A DNA stretch of 64,000 nucleotides, from the NCBI GenBank assembly GCA_033032865.1, contig JAWHQI010000501.1:620001-684000 (forward strand), written 5' to 3'. This DNA is from Dactylorhiza incarnata (Eukaryota; Streptophyta; Magnoliopsida; Asparagales; Orchidaceae). Of this stretch, positions 10,533 through 24,259 are shown in pieces (the first letter of the stretch is position 1; the number at the start of each line of letters is the position of its first letter). The notes beneath the pieces were generated by a model. That model worked only from the letters and a program-made list of their open reading frames with translations, was not told the origin of the DNA and did no database searches. A program made the translations under genes and the position numbers.

Positions 10533-11526
10533 ATGGGTATTAGATACCTGAATGATCGTCTTTAGTGGGAGCCTTGTGGATTGTATGTTTGTTGGTTGTT
10601 TATTCATTTGATGAATTGTGATATGTACTATGGTTTTTCATTTTACATTTATGGCAAGTTCTTTTATTATGTCAACTGTTTCTATATGATAGACTAATTA
10701 ACATAATGAATGTCATTAGAATGTTTGCTTCCATAGGAATTCAAGTATGTGACTTGAATGTGAGGGCCTATGTTTAAATGAAGCTTCATTCTTAAATGGT
10801 CCCTGGTCGAGGTATCATCCTAGAAATTAGGGCGAGGATGAGACCATAAGACTAGCATGTGCATTGACTGATGACCGGTTCTCACAGGTCATGATATTAT
10901 GATATCAAGTCATCACATGGGTACTTGTTAGGAACAAGTTGTACTGGACAGACCCACCATGAGACTACTTTGTGGATAGTTATATGAACGTGTCACAAGT
11001 TGGTCTCAAGTGACAATAGTGTTTGTGATCATTTGACCTGAAGTCACAGCATTCATCAGGTGAGGAAGAACGTACTTTGATGTCATCTATAGTCTTCTCT
11101 TGAGAAAGGTTGACGATAAGGGTGGTTGTTCGGTATGTTACGAATCATTTGGATGCTTGTGTGTGAGCAGAAATGGGATTTGTCCTCCTTTATGACATGA
11201 GTTACATCCATGGGCCCCTTGATGGAATGAGACTGAGAAATGCATGGCCATGCTTGGTTGAGTCAATATATGATATTGAGCTCACCATTTTTGTCAGTCT
11301 ATTCTAGATCAGGAAACTGGGATTGAACATTTATGAGGGTGACACGCTCCATGCCTCTAGTTCTATCCGGATGTAAAAGACAAAAGGACATGACAACACT
11401 GATACATTGGTCATGACAAGCTTGTTGAGTTATGAACTCTTATTGCTTGGGTAGCAATGATGTATTGCTAGATGTCGCTCATTGTTTGTGAGACTTTTGT
11501 TGACAATTTGTGATCAAGTGGGAGAC
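10533..11526 (+). other. Copia 3' non-coding region and polypurine tract
   Basis: About 1 kb between the RNase H end and the 3' LTR with no protein motif, longer than most copia elements have here. It ends AAGTGGGAGAC (11516-11526), a polypurine tract directly before the LTR. Confidence 0.65.
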
Positions 11527-12089
11527 TGTTGGAGTTTCTGAGGTGGTCTCAAAGCAATCAACAGTTAGTCTTACTGTCAACGCAATATGAGCCTATAGGG
11601 TCGCACATAAAAGTGCTTGGAGAAATTGGAGGAAGAATTGTGTTGGCTTGGGTTTTTCTCGAGATGTCAATTTTAAGGTTTGTTATTTCTCGAGAAGTTC
11701 TATTCCTGCATTGGGATTTCTCGAGAAATTAAATCCTTGGGATTTCTCGAGAAATTAATTTCCAGGGATTTCTCGAGAAATTAAACCTTGAGATTTCTCG
11801 TGAAATCAGGCCAATCCTGCGCGACTTAGTCGAACTGAAGGCATTCGTCGACCGCTGAGACAGCAAAAGGCTAGTGTAGCGCGTTCGTCGAATGCAGATC
11901 TCATGAGTTCGTCGAACGCAGATCTCCTTGAGTTCGTCGAACGCAGATCTCTTGAGTTCGTCGAACGCAGATCTCTTGAGTTCGTCGAACGCAGATCTCT
12001 TGAGTTCGTCGAACGCAGATCTCCTTGAGTTCGTCGAACGCATATCTCCTTGAGTTCGTCGAACGCGGATCTCTTGAGTTCGTCGAACG
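11527..12089 (+). repeat. Copia 3' LTR, left part
   Basis: Matches 4521 onward with a few substitutions and stops inside the 24-bp array, where the giant-LTR element is inserted. GAACG at 12085-12089 is repeated at 27702-27706. Confidence 0.92.
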
Positions 12090-13555
12090 TGTAAGACCCT
12101 CTCTTTTTTTCATTCTTTCCCAGGTCTTACCGCACAGAACCGCCGTCTTGCGGCGACACCATTACACCCAATGGTCGCCGCCACAAGATGCCGATCCTGC
12201 CGGCTATTCATCATCATCCAGGCCAACCAAAATCACAGTAATTGAAGTATTAAATGAGACAAGTCCACAAATCACATTATATATTTATCATAATACAAGA
12301 TTACATTGTCCACAATGAGAAAGAACTAAACGAAAAAGGGCTTATGCCCAGTACATGATCAAATATAGTGCAACAACGCTCTCACTCTACATCTATGCGG
12401 AAGCTATCAAACTCTGTCTTCATGCATCTGTAGCTGTTGCTGCGACGACGTGTAGTGGATGCTCTGCTTCATCCCGTCCTCCTGTCCTGTCTCCTGAACG
12501 AGGTCCTGCTGTTCCGACACATCATCCCTAAAATGATGAGGTCCACCGACCGTCAGTCTATAAGACTCAGCATATTCCTCACCGTCTCCACCCGCGACTC
12601 TTAGGCACCGTGCACGAAGAGGAAGTGGAGGACATCAAAGGGTAAATCAAAAGCAGGTGACAAACGGGTATTACTAGCCTAACAATTATATCAATAGCTA
12701 ACAACATGTATATAAAAGCATTTACATCTAGCAATTATATCAATAGCTAACAACATGTATATATATATACATCAAGCACCTCTCTAGCAAATCTATGATA
12801 ATAAATCAAGGGGCCACAAAGAAACCGAATAGTATATAAATGAGCGTCAAAGTGAGTATGCACGCACAGTTATAAAATAGTCTAAGCAGCTAGCAAAGTA
12901 CACCAAAGTAGTTATAAAGAAAACTAGAGCAAGTAAAGAAACAACTAGAGCAGCTGTGAAAATAACCTTAACTTATGTGTATACACACACAAACACATAA
13001 GCTAGGGGATCTGGCAAGAAGTAAACTCATCGTATAAAAGAGCTCATACTAATTTATACGATGAGGTCTCTAATTTATGCAAGAATGCTATGCTATGATA
13101 TGCAATGCAATGCAATGTAATGGTGCAACTCACACACACGACTTTGTACGTACAGACCTTTAGTTCCCACTTTTCGGAGGTAGCTAACCTCTCGGGCATC
13201 TCCCGTCGTGGTCAAACGGTGGCAGAGGAGCGAGCGTCTCCTCACCTAGGTGGGTAAGTCACACTACCAGACCTAGGCCCAAACTTACGTTGTGATACCG
13301 GTACCCGGTACTCACGAGCTCCTGCGTACTAAACTGAATTGGCCAGGCTGGGTTTAGCGAATTCGTCCTGTCGGACGCACAGTAAAACAACCTGGCCCCT
13401 AATCAAACCATTAGCACTGCCGAGTAAACGAACTGTTGTCGGTGTGATGACTAAGCCAGAACCGAAGACCCACCACATCTTATGCATATTCAAATATGTA
13501 TTTACCCTTACTACTGAGCCTCCAGCTCGCAATTCTAAATCAACATTTATAAAGT

Positions 13556-14215
13556 AGAGCCTACCGCTCGCTAGACTACATCAGTCTTATATTTAAACTA
13601 CGAGCCTACCGCTCGCTAGACTACACCAGTCTTATATTTAAACTACGAGCCTACCGCTCGCTAGACTACACTAATCTTATATTTAAACTACGAGAGCCTA
13701 CCGCTCGCTAGACTACACCAGTCTTATATTTAAACTACGAGCCTACCGCTCGCTAAACTACACCAGTCTTATATTTAAACTACGAGCCTACCGCTCGCTA
13801 GACTGCACCAGTCTTATATTTAAACTACGAGCCTACCGCTCGCTAGACTACACCAGTCTTATATTTAAACTATGAGCCTACCGCTCGCTAGACTACATCA
13901 GTCTTATATTTAAACAACGAGCATATCGCCCGCTAGACTACATCAGTCTTATATTTAAACTACGAGCCTACCGCCCGCTAGACTACACCAGTCTTATATT
14001 TAAACTACGAGTCTACTGCTCGCTAGACTACAACAGTCTTACCTTATAACCCGAGCCTACCGCTCGCAGGACTATCCCAGTCCTTCCTTATAACCCGAGC
14101 ATACCGCTCGCAGGACTATCTCAGTCCTTCCTTATAACCCGAGCATACCGCTCGCAGGACTATCCCGGTCCTTCCTTATAACCCGAGCCTACCGCTCGCA
14201 GGACTATTCCAGACC
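13556..14215 (+). repeat. 45-bp minisatellite with two subfamilies, LTR copy 1
   Basis: Roughly eleven copies of GAGCCTACCGCTCGCTAGAC plus a CAGTCTTATATTTAAACTAC tail switch abruptly near 14040 to about four copies of a related 45-bp unit with CTCGCAGGACTAT and CCTTCCTTATAACC. Both keep the CCTACCGCTCGC core and the same period. Confidence 0.9.
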
Positions 14216-15129
14216 TTTCTATATTTCTTTCCGGTTCGGATGGAAGTTAACGTGTCGAGTTCTCCTATTTAATTAGTCTTGTCTATAATTTAGTTGGTCT
14301 TAGAAGCTTTAGGGTTAGCCTTGAACTTCCGGAGGGTTACCCGGTGAGGGGCTCGCAGCGGTACTAGGAAGTGTGGCGGGCTGACACCCCGAACTTCCTC
14401 TTCCCAAGGCACTTAATCTTGTTGGTATCTACCCCTTTTTACTTGATCCTCATTTTCCTCTCCAATTACATTAAATCTCTAAGATGAGTTAAACTTGGCA
14501 CTTAGGAGTGGGGGAGTTCTTTTGAACTCCAACACCACCAACTGTGACCGGGTGCTGACTCTCCCGTCGTCACATTCTAAGCTCGAGTTCTCTTCTTCAC
14601 CGAGGAACTGCACACATACACTTAGCATTCTCAACCTTACATGGACCCACACTCCTATTCTTCGACATCCTTAACCCAGGGTTTGCCTTAGATGTTTCCC
14701 GACTTCACCTTAGCGTTTTACCCTAAGATGGCTGACCCGGCTAAGGGCAGTTCTACTTTCATATAATCACTTAATACCTATGAGTTGTGTGTGGGGCCCT
14801 TGATGAGGTCTAACCTCCTTTTCATATCCTGTAAATTCATACACTTATAGCTTGCTAAACGCACCCCAATCCTTATTTCCCATGATGCCCTTAGAGATGC
14901 GCTCCCAAATAATCTGAGCCTTCATAATAATCAAAGAGTTAATAGTTCTATGTGTGAAGGTTAGTGGTGGTCTAAATCATATAAATCAGTTTTACTAATC
15001 GTAGACCAAAATGAGGTTGTGCTAGATTTGACTCATATGGTGCAATCATGATCCTATCATGTCCTAATGAGTTCCAAGTTCTTACCATAGGTTCACGATG
15101 AGTAGTGATCTAACAACCTCAAATCCTAA

Positions 15130-16100
15130 TTTCATAAGTTTTCCCACGGAATCTTTAATCATAGTTTCTATTTAACATGCATGGGGTGCAAATAGTGATT
15201 TACACAACAAGTATCATCTACAGATCTTTATAAATTCTGCAAACATCACAATTGCATAATAATCATCTAAAAACACCAAATCCAAGGTTTCAAAATTTTC
15301 CAAGGACTTTACAATCATAATTTCAATTTACAATGATAGGTGTGCAAATAGGGTTTTACACATTAGGTACCATCTAATGATCTCTAAAAATTCTGAGAAA
15401 ATTATCCTAGCACAATAATCATCTAAAAATACCAAATCCAAGGTTTCAAAATTTTCCAGGGATTTTACAATCATAATTTCGATTTACAATGATAGGTGTG
15501 CAAATAGGGTTTTACACACTAGGTACCATCTAATGATCTCTAAAAATTCTGAGAAAATTAACCTAGCATAATAATCATCTAAAACCGCCAAATCCAAGGT
15601 TTCAAAATTTTCCAGGGAGTATTTATCCATAATTATCATTTAATACAAATGGTGTGTCAATAAGGGATTACACTACAACTACCATCTACAGGTCACAATA
15701 AATTCTGATAAAATTACAGTAGTGTAATATTGACTTACAAACTTCAGTGCCTAAGTCTCATAATTTTACAAGGGGTATTTATCCATAATTACCGTTTAAT
15801 ACAAATGGTGTGCCAATATGGGTTTGTATATCAAGTGCTACATTATGACCTCAATAAATTCTGCAAAAATTAGTAGAGCATGGTAATGGCCTAAAAATAC
15901 CAATTCCTAAGTTTCATAATATTCCAAGGATTATTTTTCCATAATTACTATTTAATATCATTGGTGTGTCAATAAGGGTTTACACTACAACTACCATTTA
16001 TCTGAAATTATAAATCACAGGAAAATTACTAGGTAATTATAATGATCTAAAAAGGGCCTATCCAGAATCTCATAACTTTCTCAGTGGATTTTATGCATGT
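15130..16100 (+). repeat. Diverged ~156-bp tandem repeats, LTR copy 1
   Basis: The phrase CCAAATCCAAGGTTTC recurs near 15275, 15432 and 15588, with more diverged copies near 15745 and 15900. Each is followed by AAAATTTTCC and a GGTGTGCAAATAGGG segment. About six units of 150-160 bp; AT rich, no coding potential. Confidence 0.8.
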
Positions 16101-17201
16101 TTGCTACAAGATAAGGAATTTACAAAAATGCCCTTATGCCATAGTGTAAATTCCCTTATGCCATACAAGCCTACCTTTTTCTCCTCCAAAAATTCTAGCA
16201 ATAATCATGGGGGTTCTAAATACTGAAATAATGAGCCACCTTTAATTTCATAATTTTCCATAAAACTATTCTCATTGAATTCATATAAACTTCAAAGGGC
16301 AAAAATGTAATTGGTGCTAACACTAGTATGAAATAAATTTCATAAATTCCCAATAATTCACCAGAGGTCTAACCCAACATTATAGACCTATGACCAGAGA
16401 TCTAGAATTTTCTAGATTCAAATACCCATTTTTATTTCATTAATTTGAAAGGGCTAACTTTGGATTAAAACATAAAACCCTAAAATTTTAACTCCAAAAA
16501 TTCTCTAACTTCAAAGGATGATGTATTCCATCCACACCAACTCATAACCAGAGTTTCAAGGGCATATAATGGGGCAAATGGGCCAAAATCACCTTTTTGC
16601 CCCTTTTTGCTAAATGCACCCCAATTTTCCCTTAAGTCCCAAAACTTCAATTTGAATCTCAGAGAAATTCACTCATGCACATGAGATGAAATTTAAACCA
16701 GAGACCATACATGACATAAAGAATCCCTCACCAAAATTTGGGGTCAACTTGAGGTGCCTAGCTCCCCAAATCACATTAATTTGATAAATCAAATAATGGA
16801 CAAAACTATAGGAGAATCTTCTCCTAAAAAACTGAAATTTTTACACAAGGTAGTCCTAGGGGATATACATGCATGGTCCAATTTCAGCTTCATTGGAGTT
16901 TCTATTGGAGAGATATGACCATTTCAAGTTCTGATCAAGTTTAAGACCAGTCCCACGAAAAATGGTGTTGATGGAGCTACAGGGACCCAATTGGAGTGAA
17001 ATCAATTTCTAAATTTTTTTGAGACATAGATCTATAACTTTTATTTAGGAGACTTTTTCTGAATATGCCCTTAAGAGGCATAAAAAAAATTATGAATGAG
17101 ACTGAAATATAAAGGCAGAATTGATTTCAATATAATAATAAATAAATAACAAAAAGGAAATCACTGTTCATCTTCTTCCTAAAAGACCCGAAATTTTCAG
17201 T

Positions 17202-17774
17202 CTACAGGGCTGATTTCGGACCCATTTTCCCGGCCACCTGGGCACTCCTTCGTCTGGCAAACACCACCATCTCCATCGTGGATGTGGGGGCTATGGATCC
17301 CCGGCGACGGCCCGTACGGCAGTTTTGAGCTTGGGCTAAAATGCCCCCACTTTTTCGGAAATGAAAGAAGGAATCGTGCTCATTTGAGCTCGATCTCAAC
17401 CCTAGAAGATCTAGGAAGCTAGCAGAGATGGAGAGGGGAAGGAAACTTGCCTCAATCGAGCTTGGTGGTGGACTTTTCCCGGAATCGCCATGGCCGACCA
17501 TGCTCCAAGCTCTCCCATGCCGATTCCTCATTTCTCCATCAAATGCAGTGATCCAAAGCTCGATTTCAGTTGCTTGGCACCTTCTGAAGCTGATGGAGGG
17601 GTGTATTGGGGGTGAGGTTGGCTGGTTGTGATGATTTGAAAAGGGGGAGGTCGGCCATGAGCTTTGGATGCTCCTCCTTGGCTCCAAGTGTCCTCCACCC
17701 CCGAATTCCTGCTGGGAATTACTGCTGGAGATCAAAATTAAGCTTTGGGAGTGGGATTGAGTGCCAATTGTCAC
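17202..17774 (-). other. 190-codon open frame in giant LTR copy 1, function unknown
   Basis: An uninterrupted frame in the sense of the element, starting with ATG. The product would be Ser/Pro rich with no domain I recognise; there is no signal peptide, membrane segment or catalytic motif. The same frame is open in the other LTR at 26326-26898. The two versions differ at about 13 residues, a high proportion given the low nucleotide divergence, which argues against selection on the protein. It may be a chance frame or part of a leader. Confidence 0.35.
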
Positions 17775-17966
17775 TCAACCCCTAATTCCATGCTTTGGCC
17801 ATATGTGAAATTGGGGGAAAATCCCAAATTCACCCTTGCATGTCACCTTCTTCCAAAATTTGAGGGGAAAGCATGGTAATTGGGTCTTGGGCCTCAGAAT
17901 GGGCCTCTATTGAGTGCCTTAGTCCATGGGAATTTGGTTTGATTTCATATAAGCTCATTTTAGGCC

Positions 17967-18455
17967 GATTTGACCAAATGTTGACTTTTGAGTTAACTTG
18001 GTCAAATTGGTGAGTGGGATGGTCCAATGTGTTGGTCTTGAGTCCCTTGACACCACCAAATGTTGATTGGGTCATGGTGGTGCCCCAATTGGGTCAATTT
18101 TGCCAATATGTGTGATTTTGACCAAAATTGGGAAAAAGTTGACTTTTGTCAAATTGGACCAATTAATAACCAATAGATGGGTCTTTGGGTCCTTTGTACC
18201 CCAACTGGGGTTTGTAATACATTAGTGGGGTTAATTTGACCATTTGAACCCTAATTGACCCTTAATTGAGTGGTTTGACTTATTTGGGCATAGAGTTGAC
18301 TTTGACCAAATTGATCAATTTGGCTGACCCCAACGGGTCCTAAATGACCCAAGGGACTCCTTGAGGGGTTTAGGGAGATTTGGTAGGGCCCACTTATCAT
18401 TTTGAAGCTCAATTATCAAGCCCTAAGCTTTGGGCTCAATTTGACTATTTGCACA
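17967..18455 (+). promoter_or_regulatory. W-box cluster at the U3 end of the giant LTR, copy 1
   Basis: Twelve TTGACC or TTGACT cores (both strands counted) in about 490 bp, 120-610 bp inside the LTR start in element sense. About 0.5 would be expected by chance in this length at even base composition. TTGACY is the WRKY transcription-factor site. Confidence 0.55.
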
Positions 18456-18576
18456 CCAAGGTGATTTTTACCTATTCACCTTGGTTCTTAAGGCCATTTT
18501 GGCCTCTTAGAGAAATGTCATGACCTTGTCATGATGAAATGCGCCTTAGGGGTCTATTTGTTCTGGGGATGTTACA

Positions 18577-21241
18577 AATCCCAATAAATGAAGAAACAAT
18601 TTCGTCCCCGAAATTTAGGTTGGGTCTACGGGAGTCAGAGTTCAGAATATATCAGGAAGATTTAGTAGTTTTTGTGCAACACGCCTCCCAACTAATATTG
18701 GAAACAGTTAGGTCTAGTTTACACCGCCTCATCCTAAGTTTTCTCCCAAGTGCATTTTTGTTAAATCTTACTATGTTCGTAATCATGATCTTCTTCCTGG
18801 AGGTTCTTAACTAGATCCCAATTGATGAAGGTGTACGTAGTGGAGGGAAGATCTAGATTGAAGTGAATCTACACATTCACAAGGTGAGTGAGTAACTCAA
18901 ATCGAGCCCTATAATCTATAGTATGATGTCTTTGTATGTATACAATTCTCGATCCGGAGAGCATATCGTCATGTTCACCGTCAATATTTTCAATACCATC
19001 CTTACTAACACTTTGGATCTAACTTTCCGGTGGTTCACAATCATTGTAACGTGATGTCAGTACTCTTATTTGTTAGGTGTTTGCAATTAGAATTTAGACT
19101 TGTCTTCCAAGATCATGATATGCTTATGGCTTGGGCAACATTGATTCTTCTAATTTTCATGCATCGTCATTCTTTTAATACTTTATGTCAACGTTTAATC
19201 ATGCTTTTAAGATCCGAAACGATATTTAATAAATGTAAATATGTCATGGTCATTTACTAAACTAAAAGGATACTCTAGTAATAATCAAGCTTAGTTCAGG
19301 TACTTAAATTCATGTGAGTCATCAATTCCGAGCCTCATAAAATTCATATACTGTAAATCCTCCAAGATTAATTCTTGAAGTGCACCCAATCACATTAACG
19401 TTCTGAAACCTCATTCCTGATTTTTATCCCAAATCATGTGTTATTAACAGTCAAATCTATAGTCCTCATTTTTTTTGTTAACCGCAAACCAAGCTCAAAC
19501 TTTTGCACGAGACCAATCACCTATGAATCAACTATCGTGAATATGTCGTAAATTGGTCTCTAAATCATTCCCAGAGTCTTATAAGTGATAATTTACAGAT
19601 TTCAACTCTTCATAATGTCGTGTTTGTTTTGGCCTCATTCTTATTTCTTTCATAATTATGGGGTCCCCAACCCAGTATCAGTTATCATGGGCCAATAGGT
19701 TTAACAGAATTTTCAGAGACTAATCATGATCCAAGACAGTGTTCAACAGAAATTCATAGTTCTCCTCCTTAAATAATTCCAGAAGATTAATTATGCGGTT
19801 AAGGGTGCAGAACCCATTTTGTGAAGGAAGTATGATAACTAATCAATATTTAAGTATAATAAAATTTTAGGGAGTTTAATGGAGACCGCGAGTCTATCTA
19901 CTCATTTCTATAATATTCCAGATTTTTATACTGATCTAGGGAAAGTTGACATTGGAATTCTCAATATTGCTTAATGTAACAAGAGTTCACAAACCCCAAT
20001 TTCCTACTGGACTCAATCCTCAAAGTCTTTGATTCCTTCAGAGATGAAAGATCATCCTGATAATAAGTACATGTTTCAAATTTCAAGAGAATTGACCAAG
20101 GAAATAACTCTTATCCATAGAACTCTATGTGTGTAGAAATATGGGTATTATCCTAAGCTGCCTTGGTCTTGGATGTGGGAACCACCATTATGTAGGGTTC
20201 CAAATGGCCTCAAATTGTCCAGGAACTTTTCTTTCCCGAGACCTGCCATCCATAAAGATTTGGGTGGATTGGTCTTCATTAAGCCGTCTACCACAATCGT
20301 ATGTAATGAAACCATCTCCAAATCTATAGAACTTTATCTCAAAATTCTGATTCTTGGACAGCATGTGAATCGTAACAAATTTACATGTACGGTGTAAAAT
20401 TCAGATCGTTTTGATAAGTCGGATGGTGGGGGTGCACCGATTTGGGTCTAGGGTTCACTTTATATACCCTGCACTAAAATAGGTGCACATTGAGTTGTAT
20501 TACAGGGGCTTTTATATTTCTAAAATAAGCCAAGTCAATATTTTAGTGGCCCAATAAACGAAGAAACAAGATTAGCCTCCCGTAATCTTGTGATGAGTTT
20601 CTTATATCCGAAAATATTGGCTTTCCACGTATGCATAAAATCCTTATGGGTATACAGTTCTTGTGATTTGTGGATATGGTAAGGTTCTCTGTCCTCGAAA
20701 CTACCATTAATCGCAACTTTTCCAAGGATTGTGTGCCTGTTATCCTACATGGTCTTCTTTTAGGCTGGAATTCTCATTCCACATTTGACACCCTTATCTT
20801 GTGATGGGTTTTATGTGGGTGGAAGCGGGGGGTATCGACTTCTAGGCACATGAGTTAAACCTACGAGTCTCCTACTAATCTGATAGTAGATACACAAGCA
20901 CCACAACCTGGCTATATCAGAGAGCAAACCCTGAATGCTTACACATGCTTTCGACTCTTTCCTTTAGTCATTTTGGGGTATCCCATTACTTGGCCAAAAT
21001 AAACTCAAGGTTGGTGTCAGACTAGGATACCTTATGAGATGTCTTGCTAAGTCAAACCAATACGGTGTACTAGTCAGGTTGGCCTAATCTCATCGTTAAG
21101 TGGACAAGGTTATGTGATTTCCCGTATGGGAACACCATTGCTTCCGCTGCTAGTTTGCCCTCAAACTAACTCGAGTGGGGTGGCCTAGGGCTTGTGGACT
21201 TCTTTTACTTGGATCGAAACCTGGCTAAGCTGATACCAGTT
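18577..21241 (-). other. Internal domain of the giant-LTR element, non-coding
   Basis: 2665 bp with only short, unsupported open frames and no zinc knuckle, protease, RT, integrase or RNase H motif on either strand. The left edge carries TTCGTCCCCGAAATTTA (18601-18617), the reverse of the chromovirus 3' block. The right edge carries the primer site. Confidence 0.75.
21226..21238 (-). other. Primer-binding site of the giant-LTR element
   Basis: On the minus strand TGGTATCAGCTTA, three bases inside the LTR, matching the first nine bases of the tRNA-Met type site and diverging after it. This fixes the element orientation. Confidence 0.65.
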
Positions 21242-22705
21242 TGTAAGACCCTCTTTTTTTGCATTCTTTCCCGGGTCTTACCGCCCAGAACCGCCGTCTT
21301 GCGGCGACACCATTACACCCAATGGTCGCCGCCACAAGGCGCCGATCCTGTCGGCTATTCATCATCATCCAGGTCAACCATAATCACAGTAATTGAAGTA
21401 TTAAATGAGACAAGTCCATAAATCACATTATATATTTATCATAATACAAGATTACATTGCCCACAATGAGAAAGAACTAAACGAAAAAAGGCTTATGCCC
21501 AGTACATGATCAAATATAGTGCAACAACACTCTCTCTACATCTATGCGGAAGCTATCAAACTCTGTCTTCATGCATCTGTAGCTGCTGCTGCGACGACGT
21601 GTAGTGGCTGCTCTGCTTCATCCCGTCCTCCTGTCCTGTCTCCTGAACGAGGTCCTGCTGTTCCGACACATCATCCCTAAAATGATGAGGTCCACCGACC
21701 GTCAGTCTATAAGACTCAGCATATTCCTCACCGCCTCCACCCGCGACTCCTAGGCACCGTGCAGGAGGAGGAAGCGGAGGACATCAAAGGGTAAATCAAA
21801 AGCAAGTGACAAGCGGGCATTACTAGCCTAACAATTATATCAATAGCTAACAACATGTATATACAAGCATTTACATCTAGCAATTATATCAATAACTAAC
21901 AACATGTATATATATATACATCAAGCACCTCTCTAGCAAATCTATCATAATAAATCAAGGGGCCACAAAGAAACCGAATAGTATATAAATGAGCGTCAAA
22001 GTGAGTATGCACACACAGTTATAAAATAGTCTAAGCAGCTAGAAAAGTACACCAGAGTAGTTATAAAGAAAACTAAAGCAAGGAAAGAAACAACTAGAGC
22101 AGCTATGAAAGTAACCTTAACTTATGTGTATACACACACAAACACATAAACTAAGGGATCTGGCAAGAAGTAAACTTATCGTATAAAAGAGCTCATACTA
22201 ATTTATACGATGAGGTCTCTAATTTATGCAAGAATGCTATGCTATGATATGCAATGCAATGCAATGTAATGGTGCAACTCACACACACGACTTTGTACGT
22301 ACATACCTTTAGTTCCCACTTTTCGGAGGTAGCTAACCTCTCGGGCACCTCCCATCGTGGTCAAACGGTGGCAGAGGAGCGGGCGTCTCCTCACCTAGGT
22401 GGGTAAGTCACACTACCAGACCTAGGCCCAAACGTACGTTGTGATACCGGTACCCGGTACTCACGAGCTCCTGCATACTAAACTGAATTGGCCAGGCAGG
22501 GTTTGGGGAATTCGTCCTGTCGGACGCGCAGTAAAACAACCTGGCCCCTAATCAAACCATTAGCACTGCCGAGTCAACGAACTGCTGTCGGTGTGACGAC
22601 TAAGCCAGAACCGAAGACTCACCACATCTTATGCATATTCAAATATGTATTAACCCTTACTACTGAGCCTCCAGCTCGCAATTCTAAATCAACATTTATA
22701 AAGTA

Positions 22706-23365
22706 GAGCCTACCGCTTACCATACTACATAAGTCTTATATTTAAACTACGAGCCTACCGCTCGCTAGTCTACACCAGTATTATATTTAAACTACGAGGC
22801 TACCGCTCGCTAGACTACACCAGTCTTATATTTAAACTACGAGTCTACCGCTCGCTAGACTACACCAGTCTTATATTTAAACTACGAGCCTACCGCTCGC
22901 TAGACTACACCAGTCTTATATTTAAACTACGATCCTACCGCTCGCTAGACTACATCAGTCTTATATTTAAACTACGAGCCTACCGCTCGCTAGACTACAC
23001 CAATCTTATATTTAAACTACGAGTCTACCGCTCGCTAGACTACATCAGTCTTATATTTAAATTACGAGCATATCGCCCGCTAGACTACATCAGTCTTATA
23101 TTTAAACTACGAGCCTACCGCCCGCTAGACTACACCAGTCTTATATTTAAACTACGAGTCTACCGTTCGCTAGACTACAACAATCTTACCTTATAACCCG
23201 AGCCTACCGCTCGCAGGACTATCCCAGTCCTTCTTATAACCCGAGCATACCACTCGCAGGACTATCCCAGTCCTTCCTTATAACCCGAGCATACCGCTCG
23301 CAGGACTATCCCAGACCTTTCTTATAACCCGAGCCTACCGCTCGCAGGACTATTCTAGTCCTTTC
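22706..23365 (+). repeat. 45-bp minisatellite, LTR copy 2
   Basis: Same two-part array and same switch point as at 13556-14215, with independent point differences between copies. Confidence 0.9.
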
Positions 23366-24259
23366 TATATTTCTTTCCGGTTCGGATGGAAGTTAACGTG
23401 TCGAGTTCTCCTATTTAATTAGTCTTATCTATAATTTAGTTGGTCTTAGAAGCTTTAGGGTTAGCCTTGGACTTCCGGAGGGTTACCTGGTGAGGGGCTC
23501 GCAGCGGTACTAGGAAGTATGGCGGGCTGACACCCCAAACTTCCTCTTCCCAAGGCACTTAATCTTGTTGGTATCTACCCATTTTTACTTGATCCTCATT
23601 TTCCTCTCCAATTACATTAAATCTCTAAGATGAGTTAAACTTGGCACTTAGGAGTGGGGGAGTTCTTTTGAACTCCAACACCACCAACTGTGACCGGGTG
23701 CTGACTCTCCCGTCGTCACATTCTAAGCTCGAGTTCCCTTCTTCACCGAGGAACTGCACACATACACTTAGCATTCTCAACCTTACATGGACCCACACTC
23801 CTATTCTTCGACATCCTTAACCCAGGGTTTGCCTTAGATGTTTCCCGACTTCACCTTAGCGTTTTACCCTAAGATGGCTGACCCGGCTAAGGGCAGTTCT
23901 ACTTTCATATAATCACTTAATACCGATGAGTTGTGTGTGGGGCCCTTGATGAGGTCTAACCTCCTTTTCATATCCTGTAAATTCATACACTTATAGCTTG
24001 CTAAATGCACCCCAATCCTTATTTCCCATGATGCCCTTAGAGATGCGCTCCCAAATAATATGAGCCTTCATAATAATCAAAGAGTTAATAGTTCTATGTG
24101 TGAAGGTTAGTGGTGGTCTAAATCATATAAATCAGTTTTACTAATCGTAGACTAAAATGAGGTTGCGCTAGATTTGACTCATATGGTTCAATCATGATCC
24201 TATCATGTCCTAATGAGTTCCAAGTTCTTACCATAGGTTCACGATGAGTAGTGATCTAA

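Larger units (their letters stand above)
12090..18576 (-). repeat. Giant LTR, copy 1 (3' LTR in element sense)
   Basis: 6487 bp, near-identical to copy 2 (a few percent divergence by eye, uneven along the length). Contains the 45-bp array, the diverged 156-bp repeats, a 190-codon open frame and a W-box-rich U3 end. Copy 1 has an extra duplication of about 22 bp near 16131-16170. Confidence 0.92.

Noticed and set aside
13556..14215. 45-bp array as a CRISPR
   Set aside because: Units are contiguous with no unique spacers, there are no cas genes, and the DNA is plant.
17428..17631. 67-codon plus-strand frame repeated at 26552-26755
   Set aside because: Antisense shadow of the 190-codon frame; no motif.
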